Source: PALSA-188 sp963720075 (GTDB lineage Bacteria; Acidobacteriota; Terriglobia; Terriglobales; Acidobacteriaceae). Taken from it: a stretch of DNA of 64,000 bases. Positions within the stretch are counted from its first letter, which is position 1. Every line of letters begins with the position of its first letter. Shown one piece after another: positions 26,311-35,669 of the stretch. Location: positions 239,541 through 303,540 of the forward strand of contig CAVREG010000005.1 in NCBI GenBank assembly GCA_963720075.1, read 5' to 3'. The position numbers and the translations under genes were made by a program. The notes beneath the pieces were generated by a model, which worked only from the letters and a program-made list of their open reading frames with translations, was not told the DNA's origin and searched no databases.

Positions 26311-26856
26311 CTACAACTTGCTGCGAATGTCTTTCAGCGCCGACCAGCGAGGATCTTCCATCGGCTCCGCGCACGAACACTCATCGCTGTTGAGGTTCGT
26401 TCCGCAATGAGGGCAAAGTCCCTTGCAATCCTCGCGACAGATCGCCTTTAGAGGCAGCTCAAGCAAAACCTGCTCCCGGAGCGCATCTTCCAGAAGCAGC
26501 CCTTCACCTTGATAGTAGCCGATTTCAGCTTCCGCTGCGGTCACCGATAATTCTGCGCGGCCCGCGTCCGAACCTAAAGGCCTGTAGAGCAGGTCGAATT
26601 TGCGGCTAACCTTCTGAACCGCTGGTTCCAGGCATCGCGCGCAATCTAATTCGACGGTGGTGGCAAGATCTCCGGTTATCCGGATATCTTTAATCCGCGC
26701 GCTTTTTCCGTGACGTTCTTCGACAAGTTGAGCACGGCCCGAAGTGCGTAACGGACTTCGCTGCCGAAGGTCTGTCCCGAAATCAATCACACCGGAACGA
26801 AACTCCTCCTCAAAATCAATCGGATGGAGTTCCAACTCCTTAATTTCGATGAACAT
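26311..26856 (-). CDS. yceD: YceD/DUF177 family protein (rRNA accumulation)
   Basis: About 181 residues. The central ITGDLATTVELDCARCLEP and the C-terminal KAICREDCKGLCPHCGTNLN are signatures of the YceD/DUF177 family, linked to 23S rRNA accumulation and conserved next to rpmF. The two cysteine pairs near the C-terminus suggest metal binding. The ATG at 26,856 begins the conserved MFIEIKELELHPIDF segment; upstream codons are unlikely to be translated. First gene of the yceD-rpmF-plsX operon. Confidence 0.88.
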   Translation of the reverse strand: MFIEIKELELHPIDFEEEFRSGVIDFGTDLRQRSPLRTSGRAQLVEERHGKSARIKDIRITGDLATTVELDCARCLEPAVQKVSRKFDLLYRPLGSDAGRAELSVTAAEAEIGYYQGEGLLLEDALREQVLLELPLKAICREDCKGLCPHCGTNLNSDECSCAEPMEDPRWSALKDIRSKL

Positions 26857-26959
26857 CGCGGACCCTCGCGCCCCGCCCAACACTGCGGGACTGCGGAAAA
26901 ACGCCCTGAGACGCATTTCTCACGGCAGAGTTAAAGAATAAAGGGGTGTCAGGAAGGTG

Positions 26960-27250
26960 TCAAGGAAGGGCCACGTCTTGGTTAGTGGGGCAGCAGTATC
27001 AAATGTTCGTTTTCAATTCAGATGGCACCATGCAGCAATCTAATCCCAACGCGGGAGATCCCAATACCGGCGAGAGTAATGGCATGGGCGTGTGGGTGGA
27101 GATGGCGACAGGATTAAAGAGAAGCTCGTTGAGGTAACGGCGGATCGAACGACACGTCAATTTGTCAGCCGGGGCGAGATTTCTTTTTTAATCAAGTTCG
27201 GCAGGCCTCTCGAAAAACATCCAGTTCAAACGAGGTACGACTCTAGTTAA
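26960..27250 (+). pseudogene. Frameshifted remnant of a small secreted or lipocalin-like protein
   Basis: Two coding-like segments in different frames read together as one protein: QYQMFVFNSDGTMQQSNPNA through NGMGVW, then, after a one-base shift near 27,093, GDGDRIKEKLVEVTADRTTR and QFVSRGEISFLIKFG, stopping at TAA 27,248-27,250. The alternation of short strands is typical of a small beta-barrel. No start codon or ribosome site of good quality precedes the first segment, so both the 5' end and the frame appear lost. Confidence 0.5.
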
Positions 27251-27565
27251 GCTTCAGCGAAGGTCAGAAAGAATGCCCCACGCTTCAAAGCCGGATTCAA
27301 CCCACCTATCACAATCGTTACAAAAATGGCGGCGGCCAAAGGCGGCGAGAAGCTTGTCATTCGCGTCAGCTGTTGAAGCATCGCCGTTGCACTCATTGAC
27401 TTCGTCTACTCAGGCTTGCGGATTAACCAATTAGGAACTGTGTGCAATTGTGCATGACCTATATTGACCAGCCAAGCCACATTTACGAGCCGTATGCTTT
27501 AGCCTCTTTTCTAGATGCGGAGGATGGATAGTTTCCGCGTGAATTGATCGCGTCAAGGAGACGGG
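27251..27565. other. Intergenic region before a Crp/Fnr regulator
   Basis: No gene is supported. The only notable element is the Shine-Dalgarno site AAGGAG at 27,555-27,560 for the downstream regulator. Confidence 0.4.
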
Positions 27566-28240
27566 TTGGCGAAACAAAATCTCGGTTTCAGTTCCGCACT
27601 TTTCCGCAAAAAGTTCCGTTCGGGAATGAGTGGTCGGAGCTACCGAGACAACGAGGTCATTTTTGCGCAAGGGGATGCCGCCGATGCTGTGTTTTATGTC
27701 CAGAGCGGTACGGTGAAGCTCACGGTGGCCGCCACGCGTCGCAAAAAAGCCATAATAGCCGTCCTACTACGGGGTAGCTTTTTTGGCGAAGGCTGCCTGG
27801 GAGGGCAATCTCTGCGGATGTACACGGCGAGATCAATTGGGTTGTCCAATGTCACTCGCCTGGAGAAGGAGAGCGCGGCTCGCGCGCTCAAGCGAGACCC
27901 GCAGTTTGCAGTGCTGTTTAATGCTTATCTGCTTTCCCGCGTCATTCGAGTCGAAGAAGACTTGGCAGATCAATTCTTCAATTTCAGCGAAAAGCGGCTG
28001 GCACGGGTGTTGTTGCTGTTTGGGGAAATAATCAAGGAGTCAAACTCGGAGAGCCCTCTGAAGGTCAGCCAGGCGACCCTCGCGGAGATGGTCGGCACCA
28101 CCCGCGCAAGAGTAAGTAAATTTATGAATGAATTCAAGAAGAAAGGCTTTGTCCAGTACAACGGCGGCTTGCAAATAAATAGCGGACTTATCAGCGCCTT
28201 TCTGCAAAATCGGCCCATGTCCGTGGTCAATAGGGCATAG
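27566..28240 (+). CDS. Crp/Fnr-family transcriptional regulator
   Basis: A 224-residue regulator with an N-terminal cyclic-nucleotide-binding-like beta-roll (DNEVIFAQGDAADAVFYVQ, then GSFFGEGCLGGQ), a dimerisation helix, and a C-terminal winged helix with VSQATLAEMVGTTRARVSK as recognition element. No N-terminal cysteine cluster for an Fe-S sensor is present, and the cAMP-contacting Arg-Ser pair of Crp is not evident, so the signal is unknown. The TTG start at 27,566 is supported by AAGGAG five bases upstream. Confidence 0.88.
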   Translation: MAKQNLGFSSALFRKKFRSGMSGRSYRDNEVIFAQGDAADAVFYVQSGTVKLTVAATRRKKAIIAVLLRGSFFGEGCLGGQSLRMYTARSIGLSNVTRLEKESAARALKRDPQFAVLFNAYLLSRVIRVEEDLADQFFNFSEKRLARVLLLFGEIIKESNSESPLKVSQATLAEMVGTTRARVSKFMNEFKKKGFVQYNGGLQINSGLISAFLQNRPMSVVNRA

Positions 28241-28288
28241 ACCCGGAACTGGTTCGCGTTGCACCCCTTTTAGACATGGGAGTTTGTT

Positions 28289-28438
28289 ATGAAAAAGAGA
28301 CTCAGCCCAAACCCAAAAAAGATACTTGTCATCCCATGTCCGACATGTGGAGCTGCTCCGGGAGAGCAGTGTGAACTTAACAGCGGCCAACCTCGCGGCA
28401 CTCCGCATCTAGAGCGCCAATTGACAGTAAAAGACTGA
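28289..28438 (+). CDS. 49-residue zinc-finger-like protein
   Basis: A small basic protein: a lysine/arginine-rich start (MKKRLSPNPKKI) followed by CPTCGAAPGEQCEL and, 10 residues later, HLERQL. The CxxCxAxPGxxC...HxxR pattern matches the small DNA-binding zinc-finger module known from phage and actinobacterial proteins, with three Cys and one His as likely zinc ligands. GGGAG lies six bases before the ATG. It follows the Crp/Fnr gene by 48 bp on the same strand, so the two may be co-transcribed. Confidence 0.65.
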   Translation: MKKRLSPNPKKILVIPCPTCGAAPGEQCELNSGQPRGTPHLERQLTVKD

Positions 28439-28571
28439 GCTTGGCGTAACATCGCTATTTTACTCGTCGACCCGCTTGTTAGTGTCAATACCCCTTACAA
28501 CAGTTGTCCACCAAAGACATTGTGTTCTTAAATCACTACCGTGTGAGGCGGCGCAGGAACGTGTTACGTGG

Positions 28572-28601
28572 TTGAACTTCTGCATCCATCTAACCTGTTA
28601 T
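28572..28601 (+). promoter_or_regulatory. Predicted sigma70-type promoter
   Basis: TTGAAC (28,572-28,577) and TGTTAT (28,596-28,601) are separated by 18 bases and lie 24 bases before the ATG of the GT39 gene. Confidence 0.35.
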
Positions 28602-28624
28602 CGTGATGCTCGACGATTCCAACG

Positions 28625-30295
28625 ATGAGCCAAAACAGAAGTCAATTGCCCCGTCCGGAAATCTGGCTTCAGCAGCACACGCGGACCGTCGCTGGTGCAG
28701 CTCTCGCATTCGGCTTCCTCGCCCGAGTATGGGCGGCAACCGGCACGTTCCTTAATCCCGACGAAGCGCAGCATTTCCTCGTCGCCAATCGAACGTCGCT
28801 AGCCTTGGCGTACAAGTCGAGCCTGACTCTAGCGCATCCGCCGCTACTAATTTTCGTTCTGTATTTCTGGCGCAATTTCGGTACTTCCGAATTTGTACTT
28901 CGAATGTCCTCGGTGCTTGCGGGAACTTTGTTCTGCTGGCTTTTCTTCAAATGGATTTCGACGATCCTCGGCGACCAAGTCGCGTTACTCAGTCTGATTT
29001 TCGTTTCCTTGCTTCCGCCTCTGGTATTTCTCACATCCCAAATCCGTCAGTATTCGTTGCTACTTCTCTTCATCGCCTTATCCGGATACCTTTTTGAACG
29101 CTCTCTCGCTGAAAATTCACCGCGCCTGATGCTGCTCTTCTCACTTTCCCTATACCTGGCCATGCTCTCCCATTATTCAGCGCTGTTCTTTACAGCCTCG
29201 ATTGGCGTCTATGCTTTGTTGCGCCTTGTTCGAGGCCGTTTTCCGCTGAGGGTGATCGCCACATGGGCCTTGGGACAGATGGGCGCTCTCGTCCTCGTGA
29301 TCTTTCTTTACCGCACCCACATCTCAAAATTAAGAGGAAGCTCGCTGGCCGCGCAGGCGACGGAAGGATGGCTTCGCCGTTCCTACTTTCATCCGGGAGA
29401 GGACCACGTTCTGCTTTTCATAGTGGGCCGCAGTTTCGGGGTCTTCCAATTCATCTTCGAAAATCTCGCTATCGGCGACGTGATGGGTCTCTGTTTTATC
29501 GCCGGCATCGTATTTCTTCTCAGACGGAAAGGCCACAACGTCCCTGAGATGCCCGCACAGCCCGCGCCTTGGCAACTCGCAATCCTCTTTCTTTTGCCAT
29601 TTGCACTGAATTGCGCCGCATCCCTGATGGGAGCATATCCCTTTGGAGGCACTCGCCATTCCATTTTTCTGATGGTTTTTGCCGTGGCTGGCGTTAGTTT
29701 CTTTTTCGTGAAGATCTGCCTTCAACACAGCGCTCTAGCGGTGCCGAGTGCTTTGATTATCGTCGCAGCTTGCGCCCTATTCGGACAACCGCATCAACCG
29801 TACATGACGCGATCCGATCAAAGCCGCGTCCAAATGGAACGCTCTCTCGCGTTCATCCATGAACAAATTCCGCAGTCGGTGCCGCTTTTTGTTGACGTCC
29901 AGACTCGCATGTTACTGGGCTACTATCTCTGCCGCGAGCAACAGACTTCAGCCGAAGCTCCGCATCAGGATTTTGAGGTCCTCGATTGCGGCGGGTACCA
30001 ACTGATCGTTGCAAATGTTTGGATGTTCGATCCAGATACATTCCAGAAATTCTGGGACGAAATGATTCGAACTTACGGTTTGAAACCAGGCGATTCCGTG
30101 TGGGTGGTGCAGGAAGGATGGGGCGTTGGAGTGGGTGCAAAATTAAAGGGCCCAACACCAAACGAGAGTGCGCCGGAATTTGAAGATCTGAAGATCGAGG
30201 CTTTCGGACGCAACATCCAATTGTTCAAAGTTACGGTTGGCCGGTCGGAGGCATCTTCAAACCCAGCGCCTGTAGGGTTAAGTCGTCGGGAGTAG
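28625..30295 (+). CDS. GT39-type membrane glycosyltransferase (PMT/ArnT-like)
   Basis: A 556-residue polytopic protein with about ten membrane segments in the first 390 residues and a soluble C-terminal domain. The first periplasmic loop has LNPDEAQHFL, whose Asp-Glu pair matches the catalytic acidic motif of dolichyl/undecaprenyl-phosphate sugar transferases of the PMT/ArnT class. It probably moves a sugar from a polyprenyl carrier onto a lipid or protein outside the membrane; the acceptor is not inferable. No clear Shine-Dalgarno site. The last 65 bp overlap the convergent glycosidase gene. Confidence 0.78.
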   Translation: MSQNRSQLPRPEIWLQQHTRTVAGAALAFGFLARVWAATGTFLNPDEAQHFLVANRTSLALAYKSSLTLAHPPLLIFVLYFWRNFGTSEFVLRMSSVLAGTLFCWLFFKWISTILGDQVALLSLIFVSLLPPLVFLTSQIRQYSLLLLFIALSGYLFERSLAENSPRLMLLFSLSLYLAMLSHYSALFFTASIGVYALLRLVRGRFPLRVIATWALGQMGALVLVIFLYRTHISKLRGSSLAAQATEGWLRRSYFHPGEDHVLLFIVGRSFGVFQFIFENLAIGDVMGLCFIAGIVFLLRRKGHNVPEMPAQPAPWQLAILFLLPFALNCAASLMGAYPFGGTRHSIFLMVFAVAGVSFFFVKICLQHSALAVPSALIIVAACALFGQPHQPYMTRSDQSRVQMERSLAFIHEQIPQSVPLFVDVQTRMLLGYYLCREQQTSAEAPHQDFEVLDCGGYQLIVANVWMFDPDTFQKFWDEMIRTYGLKPGDSVWVVQEGWGVGVGAKLKGPTPNESAPEFEDLKIEAFGRNIQLFKVTVGRSEASSNPAPVGLSRRE

Positions 30296-31393
30296 CTTTT
30301 CCATTAACCTTGGTGACCACGCCGAAACTGCCGCTGTAATCCCACATGGTCCAGCCGATTCCATCCTGTTCGAGCGTGGTGCGGACATCATGAATCCACG
30401 CGGCGCGATCTTGTGGGTCCGAATACTTGCGGAAGGCGCCAAACTCATTGCAGGTGACGGGAACATTCCACCGCTTTGCCCATTCGGCAACCTGCCCAAT
30501 TTCCATTCCGATTCGAGCTGCGTTCCAACGCTCCATTCCATAACGCAGAACTACCATACGATTGGTTGCGTCGGGAACTAGCGCGGCCACTTTTTCCGCT
30601 GATTCTGGAGTTGACGGATACGGCAGCTGACGCTCGAAATGCCAGAAGTTCACTCCCCAGGTCGCTCCCCGACGGGTGAATACATGCGGCTCATAAAAAT
30701 GAAAGTTGTAGATAACATTTGGATCGGCCAACGGGTCCAGAAACAGCAACTCGTCATTCGATGAATAGCGCGCGCCAGCCGCATAATCGTGTGCTGCGGA
30801 GCGCCTTCGCGAATGGCCGCCGCCAGTTTTGTTTGAATTCCGTACCAGCGATAACGGTCAGAAATTTCAGGTTCATTCAGCACTTCAAAAAACACGCGGT
30901 CAGGATCGGTATTGGAATAGTGTTGCGCCAACGCGCGCCAGTAATCGGCAAATTCTTCGACGAAGCCATCATTCACCAGCTTCGCCTTGAAATCGCTTTC
31001 CGGATGAATGTCAATGATCACATTCAGGCCCTGATCGAGAATCATCTTTACCGCCGCGTCCAGATAACTCAGGTATTCCGCGGGAATGTCATTGGCATGA
31101 CCCCGGCGAAACATCGGCGCTGGATTTACGCTTAATCGGACGTGATCGAATCCCATCGCTTTTATCAGAGCAATGTCCTGCTGCGTCGTCCAGGTGTCGA
31201 AATGCTCCTTTGTATAGCCCCTGGGATCGTAAACTTGCGCAAACCATTCGCTGAGATTGATTCCATGCCGCAGATTCGCAGCGCGCCGAAATGCAATTGC
31301 GGACCCGCCAGCTTTGCTTTGTGCAAACGCGCAAGCCGATGCAAGAAGAAAAACGCTAAGTAATATAGGAGCGGCCCGGCGCTGGAGCTTCAT
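30231..31393 (-). pseudogene. Glycoside hydrolase family 5 (cellulase-like), frameshifted
   Basis: A secreted GH5 enzyme (signal peptide ILLSVFLLASACAFA). The first part holds LRHGINLSEWF, HVRLSVNPAPMF and the acid/base motif FFEVLNEPE; the second part, in another frame, holds FHFYEPHVFTRRGATWG and the nucleophile motif VTCNEFGAF. The shift of one base lies near 30,783, where joining frames restores a GARYSSNDELLFLDP stretch. Both catalytic glutamates survive, so a sequencing deletion is as likely as true inactivation. The 3' end overlaps the GT39 gene by 65 bp. Confidence 0.75.
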
Positions 31394-31478
31394 AACTGAG
31401 TCATCCCAAAATGCTCCAATCCCCAATCTCCCAATCTATAGGTAAACGGATTCGGGAATAATGAACGAGAAAAGGCAA

Positions 31479-32196
31479 TTACTTGAGGTCTGCAAGTTTT
31501 TGCGAAGCCATTTGAGAAATCTCACCAGGATTTTCTTTTTGAACTTCTTCCAGTATTCGCTTGGCTTCGGGTAACTGGCCCGCCGCTTGATAAGTCAGCA
31601 ACGCCATTTCGGCGGCAGCTTTTCCGACGTCCTCGTTGGTTTGTCAACCAGCTTCTTGTAGATATCAATCGCCTCGTTCGTCCGATTGCTGTTCCGATAA
31701 AGGGAAGCGAGAGCGAAGTTGGCCAGCGCGGCAATATCCTCGTCGTGGAGCGACGCAACTTCTTTGAATTCGCGCTCGGCAACGGCGCTGTTTCCGAGGG
31801 TCGTATCCGTCACTGCGACAAAATAACGCGGAATGTCCGCCGAATGTGTATGAGGATAGGTGTCAACAATTGCCTGAAATTGCTTGTGGGCGGTCGCAGC
31901 GCGTTCCGCGCCGGAAGCAAAGCTGGGGTAATCTGGCTGGCGGGCATTCCGGCGGGACGCACCGGAGTCTGAAGCGTTCGGTCCGCCTGTTCCATGCTCA
32001 GGCCGGCGGCATCATTTCGCTGATTAGTGTAATACCATCCTCCGACGATGACCCCGATCACGGCGAGAACGACAATCGCGGCGACGAGCAGTTTACCCTT
32101 GTTTGCGACACCCCGATCGAAAGTCGCCTCGGCGGCGCCGATTGTAACTTTGTTGAACCTATCTTGTTTTAATTGATGACGGGCTTCTGCGCGCAC
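31479..32196 (-). pseudogene. YfgM-like membrane-anchored TPR protein, frameshifted twice
   Basis: A single membrane helix (LLVAAIVVLAVIGVIVGGWYY) after a cytoplasmic N-terminus, then a TPR domain: AEREFKEVASLHDEDIAAL, ALASLYRNSNRTNEAIDIYK and LLTYQAAGQLPEAKRILEEV. The arrangement matches YfgM-type proteins, ancillary to the SecYEG translocon and periplasmic chaperones. Coding signal changes frame near 31,926 and near 31,640, each needing one base; the joined protein would be about 240 residues. The start is a GTG at 32,196 after AAGGTGAG. Confidence 0.65.
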
Positions 32197-32414
32197 GTAC
32201 TCACCTTCTGGCTAAGCTGTACCACTGGCAAACTCTCAGTCTAACAGGCGCAATTCACGAGCGTCAAAATTCGGCCTTAGCTAGTCGGCCTCAAAAAGCC
32301 GCGCCCCGGCAATGGAAATGTTGCGCAGACGGGACGGGACTGCGCCTACGGGCTTTATTGAACATCCAAAATGTCATTTGCTATCACTTTGGGTGCTAAA
32401 CTACTGAGAACTTT

Positions 32415-33335
32415 ATGGCTGACGCCCCCGTTCGTCGTTCTCGAACTTTCCTTTGGATACTGATTGGGGGAGGAGCATTCTTCCCTTCGTGATGTCAGTT
32501 TTCGTTCTTGTTTATCTGACCCTGCATGCGGCGGAGAGGATGCGTCGCTGCACGCCTTTAGCGGCGACAAGATTGGCGTGGTTGATCTGGAGGGTGTGAT
32601 CGTTGATCCCGGGGTGATCGTTCCCCAACTCAAGAAGTTCGGCGACGATGATTCCATCAAAGCGATCATCATCCGTGTAATTCGCCAGGCGGGGGCGTGG
32701 CTGCCTCCGAGGAAATCTATCGCGAGGTCAAACGGGTTCGTGACCAAAAACATAAATACATAGTGGCCTCGATCAGCACGGTCGGCGCAAGCGGCGCTTA
32801 TTACGTTTCGTCCGCTACAAACAAAATCTATGCGGACAATGGCAGCATCGTCGGCTCGATTGGCGTGATTATGGAGTGGTTGAATTACGGCGATCTGCTG
32901 CGTTGGGCGAAGTTAAAACAGGAAGTTCTGAGCGTTGGCGAATTCAAAGATACGGGAGATCCGACGCGCGAATTATCGCCGACCGAACGGGCGTACTTGC
33001 AGTCGCTTGCTGACAATATGTATTTGCAGTTTGTTCAGGCGGTAGCCGAAGGGCGCCATGCCAAAGTTGAAGACATAAAAGCCATTGCGAACGGCAAAGT
33101 TTGGACGGGCCAAGAGGCGCTCTCGATGCACTTGATTGACCAGATCGGAGACTTCCAGGCCGCCGTGGACGACACCGCGAAATCCGTGGGAATTAAAGGC
33201 GAGCCGGTGCTGGTGCATCCGGAGCTTGAGAGGAAGACTGTTTTGGATTTGCTGTTGCGCGACGTGTCCCAATGGCTGCCCACGAAGGAGAAGTTGATGG
33301 AAAATCAGATGGGTTTTTATTATCTGTGGAAGTAA
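32415..33335 (+). pseudogene. sppA: Signal peptide peptidase SppA-like (S49), frameshifted
   Basis: Starts at ATG 32,415 with a membrane anchor (RTFLWILIGGGAFF). Domains appear in three frames: KIGVVDLEGVIVDPGVIVPQ, then VAASEEIYREVKRVRDQ, VASISTVGASGAYYVSSA (catalytic Ser region) and IVGSIGVIMEW, ending YYLWK. Breaks occur near 32,484, 32,525 and 32,678; at the last, one missing base separates IIIRV from the SPGGGVA loop. It would cleave membrane-retained signal peptides. Its dense breaks next to other broken genes favour sequence error over decay. Confidence 0.75.
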
Positions 33336-33355
33336 ATCTGGCGCCGCCTCAGAGG

Positions 33356-33385
33356 CGTCATCCTGAGCTTGCGAAGGATCTCGCG
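33356..33385. repeat. Copy of the TCATCCTGAGC intergenic repeat arm
   Basis: GTCATCCTGAGC at 33,357 continues TTGCGAAGGATCTCGCG, one arm of the element described at 22,596-22,757. It follows the sppA stop. Confidence 0.6.
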
Positions 33386-33477
33386 TAGAGGGCACGCCTT
33401 GCAGTACGGGAGTTGCGCCGACGCAGGTAGAATCGAGAAGGGCATTAAATCGAGGTCATTATGGAGCGAACGAAGCC

Positions 33478-33808
33478 ATGACAAAAGCTGATCTGATTGA
33501 CGAAGCTCCTGGCTCGCGGAACTGACACGCAAGGACAGTGGAGTTATCGTCGAGACAATTTTTGACAGCATCGTGCGCTCGCTTCGCGTTGGCGATAAGA
33601 TTGAGATTCGCGGCTTTGGCAGCTTCCGTACACGGCAGCGCAACCCCGAGTCGGCCGCAACCCAAAGACCGGAGACCGCGTGGAAGTGCCCGCGAAAAAG
33701 ATTCCTTTCTTCAAACCCAGTAAAGAACTCAAGGACCTGGTGAATACCAGCGGAGGCGACCAGCCTGCCGCTCCAGCCACGGCCGCGACGCCCCCTCAGA
33801 CCCAATAG
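33478..33808 (+). pseudogene. hup: HU/IHF-family DNA-binding protein, frameshifted twice
   Basis: Starts MTKADLIDEA and continues in another frame as ELTRKDSGVIVETIFDSIVR, then LRVGDKIEIRGFGSFRTRQR, the beta-arm region with RNP, and, after a second shift near 33,653 (a missing G in a GC run), GRNPKTGDRVEVPAKK and IPFFKPSKELKDLVN with an alanine/proline tail. Joined, it is a complete HU-type nucleoid protein of about 110 residues. Essential-type gene with two short-range indels: a strong hint of sequencing error. Confidence 0.85.
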
Positions 33809-33925
33809 AAGGGCCGCCCGAAGGGGTTTTTGAGGGATCATGTCCAGATTCTCGTTAGATATTCAGCAACCTCCCATCCCCGCCGAGGCTCTAATGACTA
33901 GGCTCTAGACCTCAGGAGGCCAGTC

Positions 33926-34702
33926 ATGGCTCTCAAATTCCGTTATGAATGCCCTATGCGGCGGCTGGGCTTATTTTTGTTCGCTTTTGCAGCCTTTGTG
34001 ATCGCAGCATCTGGCGTGCCCAGTACTTACGCACAATCCGTTAACTGGGGGCCATCCGTCACGTCGCTCGGCTTCGGTGGTAGCAGTCATCTTGGGGGCG
34101 TTCCCCCAAGCGTGACCTCGCTTGGCTTTGGGCGCATGGGCGCGCAGAGCAGAAACGGCGGCCCGCATTTTCAGGGTCAAAATTTTCACACACCGATGTT
34201 TTCTCAAAACCGGAATATTGACGTACGCCACCACCATCGCGGCGGTTTTAACCCTGGGTGGGGCGGTTATTACGCCTACCCGATTTTTGATTACGGCGAC
34301 GATTATTATCAGGACAACCCTGACGCGGCAGACGATTCCACCGACCAGGATGAGTATATGGGCGGACCCACGATTTTTGATCGCCGGGGCGACGGACAAT
34401 ATCCGCCTCCGGGAACTAATCATTATTCCGAGCCAGCGCAGGGTGCGGCCGATGCGAACTCCTCTCCCGCGCCCCAACCATCTGCGGAAGTCGTTGCCCA
34501 GCCTAAGACCGTTTTGGTTTTTAAGGACGGGCACCAGGTCAGGGTGGATAACTACGCCATCGTGGGAAGCACCCTATACGATCTAAGTGGCGGAAGAAGG
34601 CACAAGATTGCGCTCGCCGACCTGGACTTGACCGCCACGGCACAGCAGAATGACGATCGCGGTGTGGATTTTGAATTGCCGGCACGTTCGGCTTCAAACT
34701 AG
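33926..34702 (+). CDS. Secreted Gly/Asp/Tyr-rich protein of unknown function
   Basis: A 258-residue exported protein with a signal peptide ending near GVPSTYA. The mature N-terminus has a duplicated unit, PSVTSLGFG (twice, 20 residues apart), followed by a His/Gly/Tyr/Asp-rich central part (YYAYPIFDYGDDYYQDNPD) and a C-terminal beta-strand block KTVLVFKDGHQVRVDNYAIV, which resembles a small SH3-like or SMR-type strand repeat. ATG 33,926 is chosen because AGGAGG is six bases upstream. It may be a surface or cell-wall component; no homologous function is known to me. Confidence 0.7.
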   Translation: MALKFRYECPMRRLGLFLFAFAAFVIAASGVPSTYAQSVNWGPSVTSLGFGGSSHLGGVPPSVTSLGFGRMGAQSRNGGPHFQGQNFHTPMFSQNRNIDVRHHHRGGFNPGWGGYYAYPIFDYGDDYYQDNPDAADDSTDQDEYMGGPTIFDRRGDGQYPPPGTNHYSEPAQGAADANSSPAPQPSAEVVAQPKTVLVFKDGHQVRVDNYAIVGSTLYDLSGGRRHKIALADLDLTATAQQNDDRGVDFELPARSASN

Positions 34703-34866
34703 CGACTGGGATTGTCGCTGCGTGGACGGCGCACCCAGATTAAACGATGGCGGCTTCATCAGGCTGTAGCCACACGCCGCCTGGATCAACACCTGTCCGT
34801 TTAGTCCCTCACTCCTGATGACATGGTCTGTGCATTCGGGGAATGAATCCAATGGTGGAAAAAGCT

Positions 34867-35085
34867 CTACCGCATTCCAATCCATATCTGGTATACGACT
34901 ACGGTCATCATGAACAATAAATAGACGCGCAGCGCCCACAGGACGAGCAGTTCAGGGCCTTTCAGCACCCGTCGGGGGATATTATGTTTTTTTGCCTTGA
35001 CGAGTTGATCGTGTTCCAGAGACGCCAAAATCCAGCGTTTGTCAGATCTCGGGTCTAATTGTTCCTCTTCTTTTCTATTCACCAA
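34867..35085 (-). CDS. Small membrane protein downstream of a metal transporter
   Basis: A 72-residue protein: 45 charged residues (KEEEQLDPRSDKRWILASLE), then one membrane helix (LVLWALRVYLLFMMTVVVYQI). It begins nine bases after the stop of the Nramp-like fragment, on the same strand, so it is likely co-transcribed. Function unknown. Confidence 0.5.
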   Translation of the reverse strand: MVNRKEEEQLDPRSDKRWILASLEHDQLVKAKKHNIPRRVLKGPELLVLWALRVYLLFMMTVVVYQIWIGMR

Positions 35086-35094
35086 AACCCCCTC

Positions 35095-35425
35095 CTACTT
35101 GCCACCCAAAGCCGCGAAGATATTTGGCGCGAGTATGCTGATTCCGAACAATATGCCGGCGCCGGTCAAGACGAATACAACGCCAGTTGAAAGCACATTC
35201 GCCCAGGCGGGACTAACAAGATCACCCATAATCTCTTTGTCATTGACCAGCATAAAAAGAAACACCAAGGCCGGCGGCATTGCCAGAACCGCAACGACAT
35301 TCACGAGCAGGACTACATAGACCAGCGGCAGCCCTGGAATTAACACAATTCCTGCCGCGGCAAGTGAGCAAACGAAAGCACTGCGTAGAACGATTTGCCT
35401 TCTTTCATTGGAAGGTTGAGGCGAT
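35095..35425 (-). CDS. Nramp-family divalent metal transporter, C-terminal fragment
   Basis: The last part of an Nramp-like transporter: two membrane helices with GLPLVYVVLLVNVVAVLAMP, the loop LFMLVNDKEIMGD, and VLTGAGILFGISILAP before the stop. Just upstream, in another frame, LNLPMKEGKSFYAVLSFA fits the preceding helix, implying one more single-base shift near 35,375. Further upstream the sequence no longer resembles Nramp; the gene is cut by the scaffold junction. It would move Mn2+ or Fe2+ with protons. Confidence 0.6.
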
Positions 35426-35669
35426 GGTGGCTGATGCGTGACTTCACCTGATGCATAAGCAAGCCGAAGCCGCGCTTTTGCGGGATTACGACGCCAAGGT
35501 ATTGGACATCATCAATGTGGACGACTTCGCTGCGCATGAACTCGGAGTGGGAGCGGGGGCTTAAATAGGCAGCGCCATTGAGCCTGCGGCGCCGCGCGAG
35601 GCCGTTGTTGCTGAAGCCACCGGCGCGGCATCGCCTCGCTGTAAGAATTGCGATGCGCCGCCGGCGGCG
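35426..35669. other. Junction patch of uncertain origin
   Basis: Between recognisable Nramp sequence and the hpnE fragment, several frames are open on both strands, but none reads as a known domain. A plus-strand stretch from 35,452 (MHKQAEAALLRDYDAK, ending at the TAA at 35,563-35,565) looks moderately protein-like. The base composition rises sharply in GC toward the right. This is where the first scaffold join most likely lies. Confidence 0.5.

Noticed and set aside
35452..35565. Plus-strand 37-codon frame (MHKQAEAALLRDYDAK...) as a gene
   Set aside because: It sits in the junction patch, lacks a ribosome site, and competes with two open minus-strand frames.
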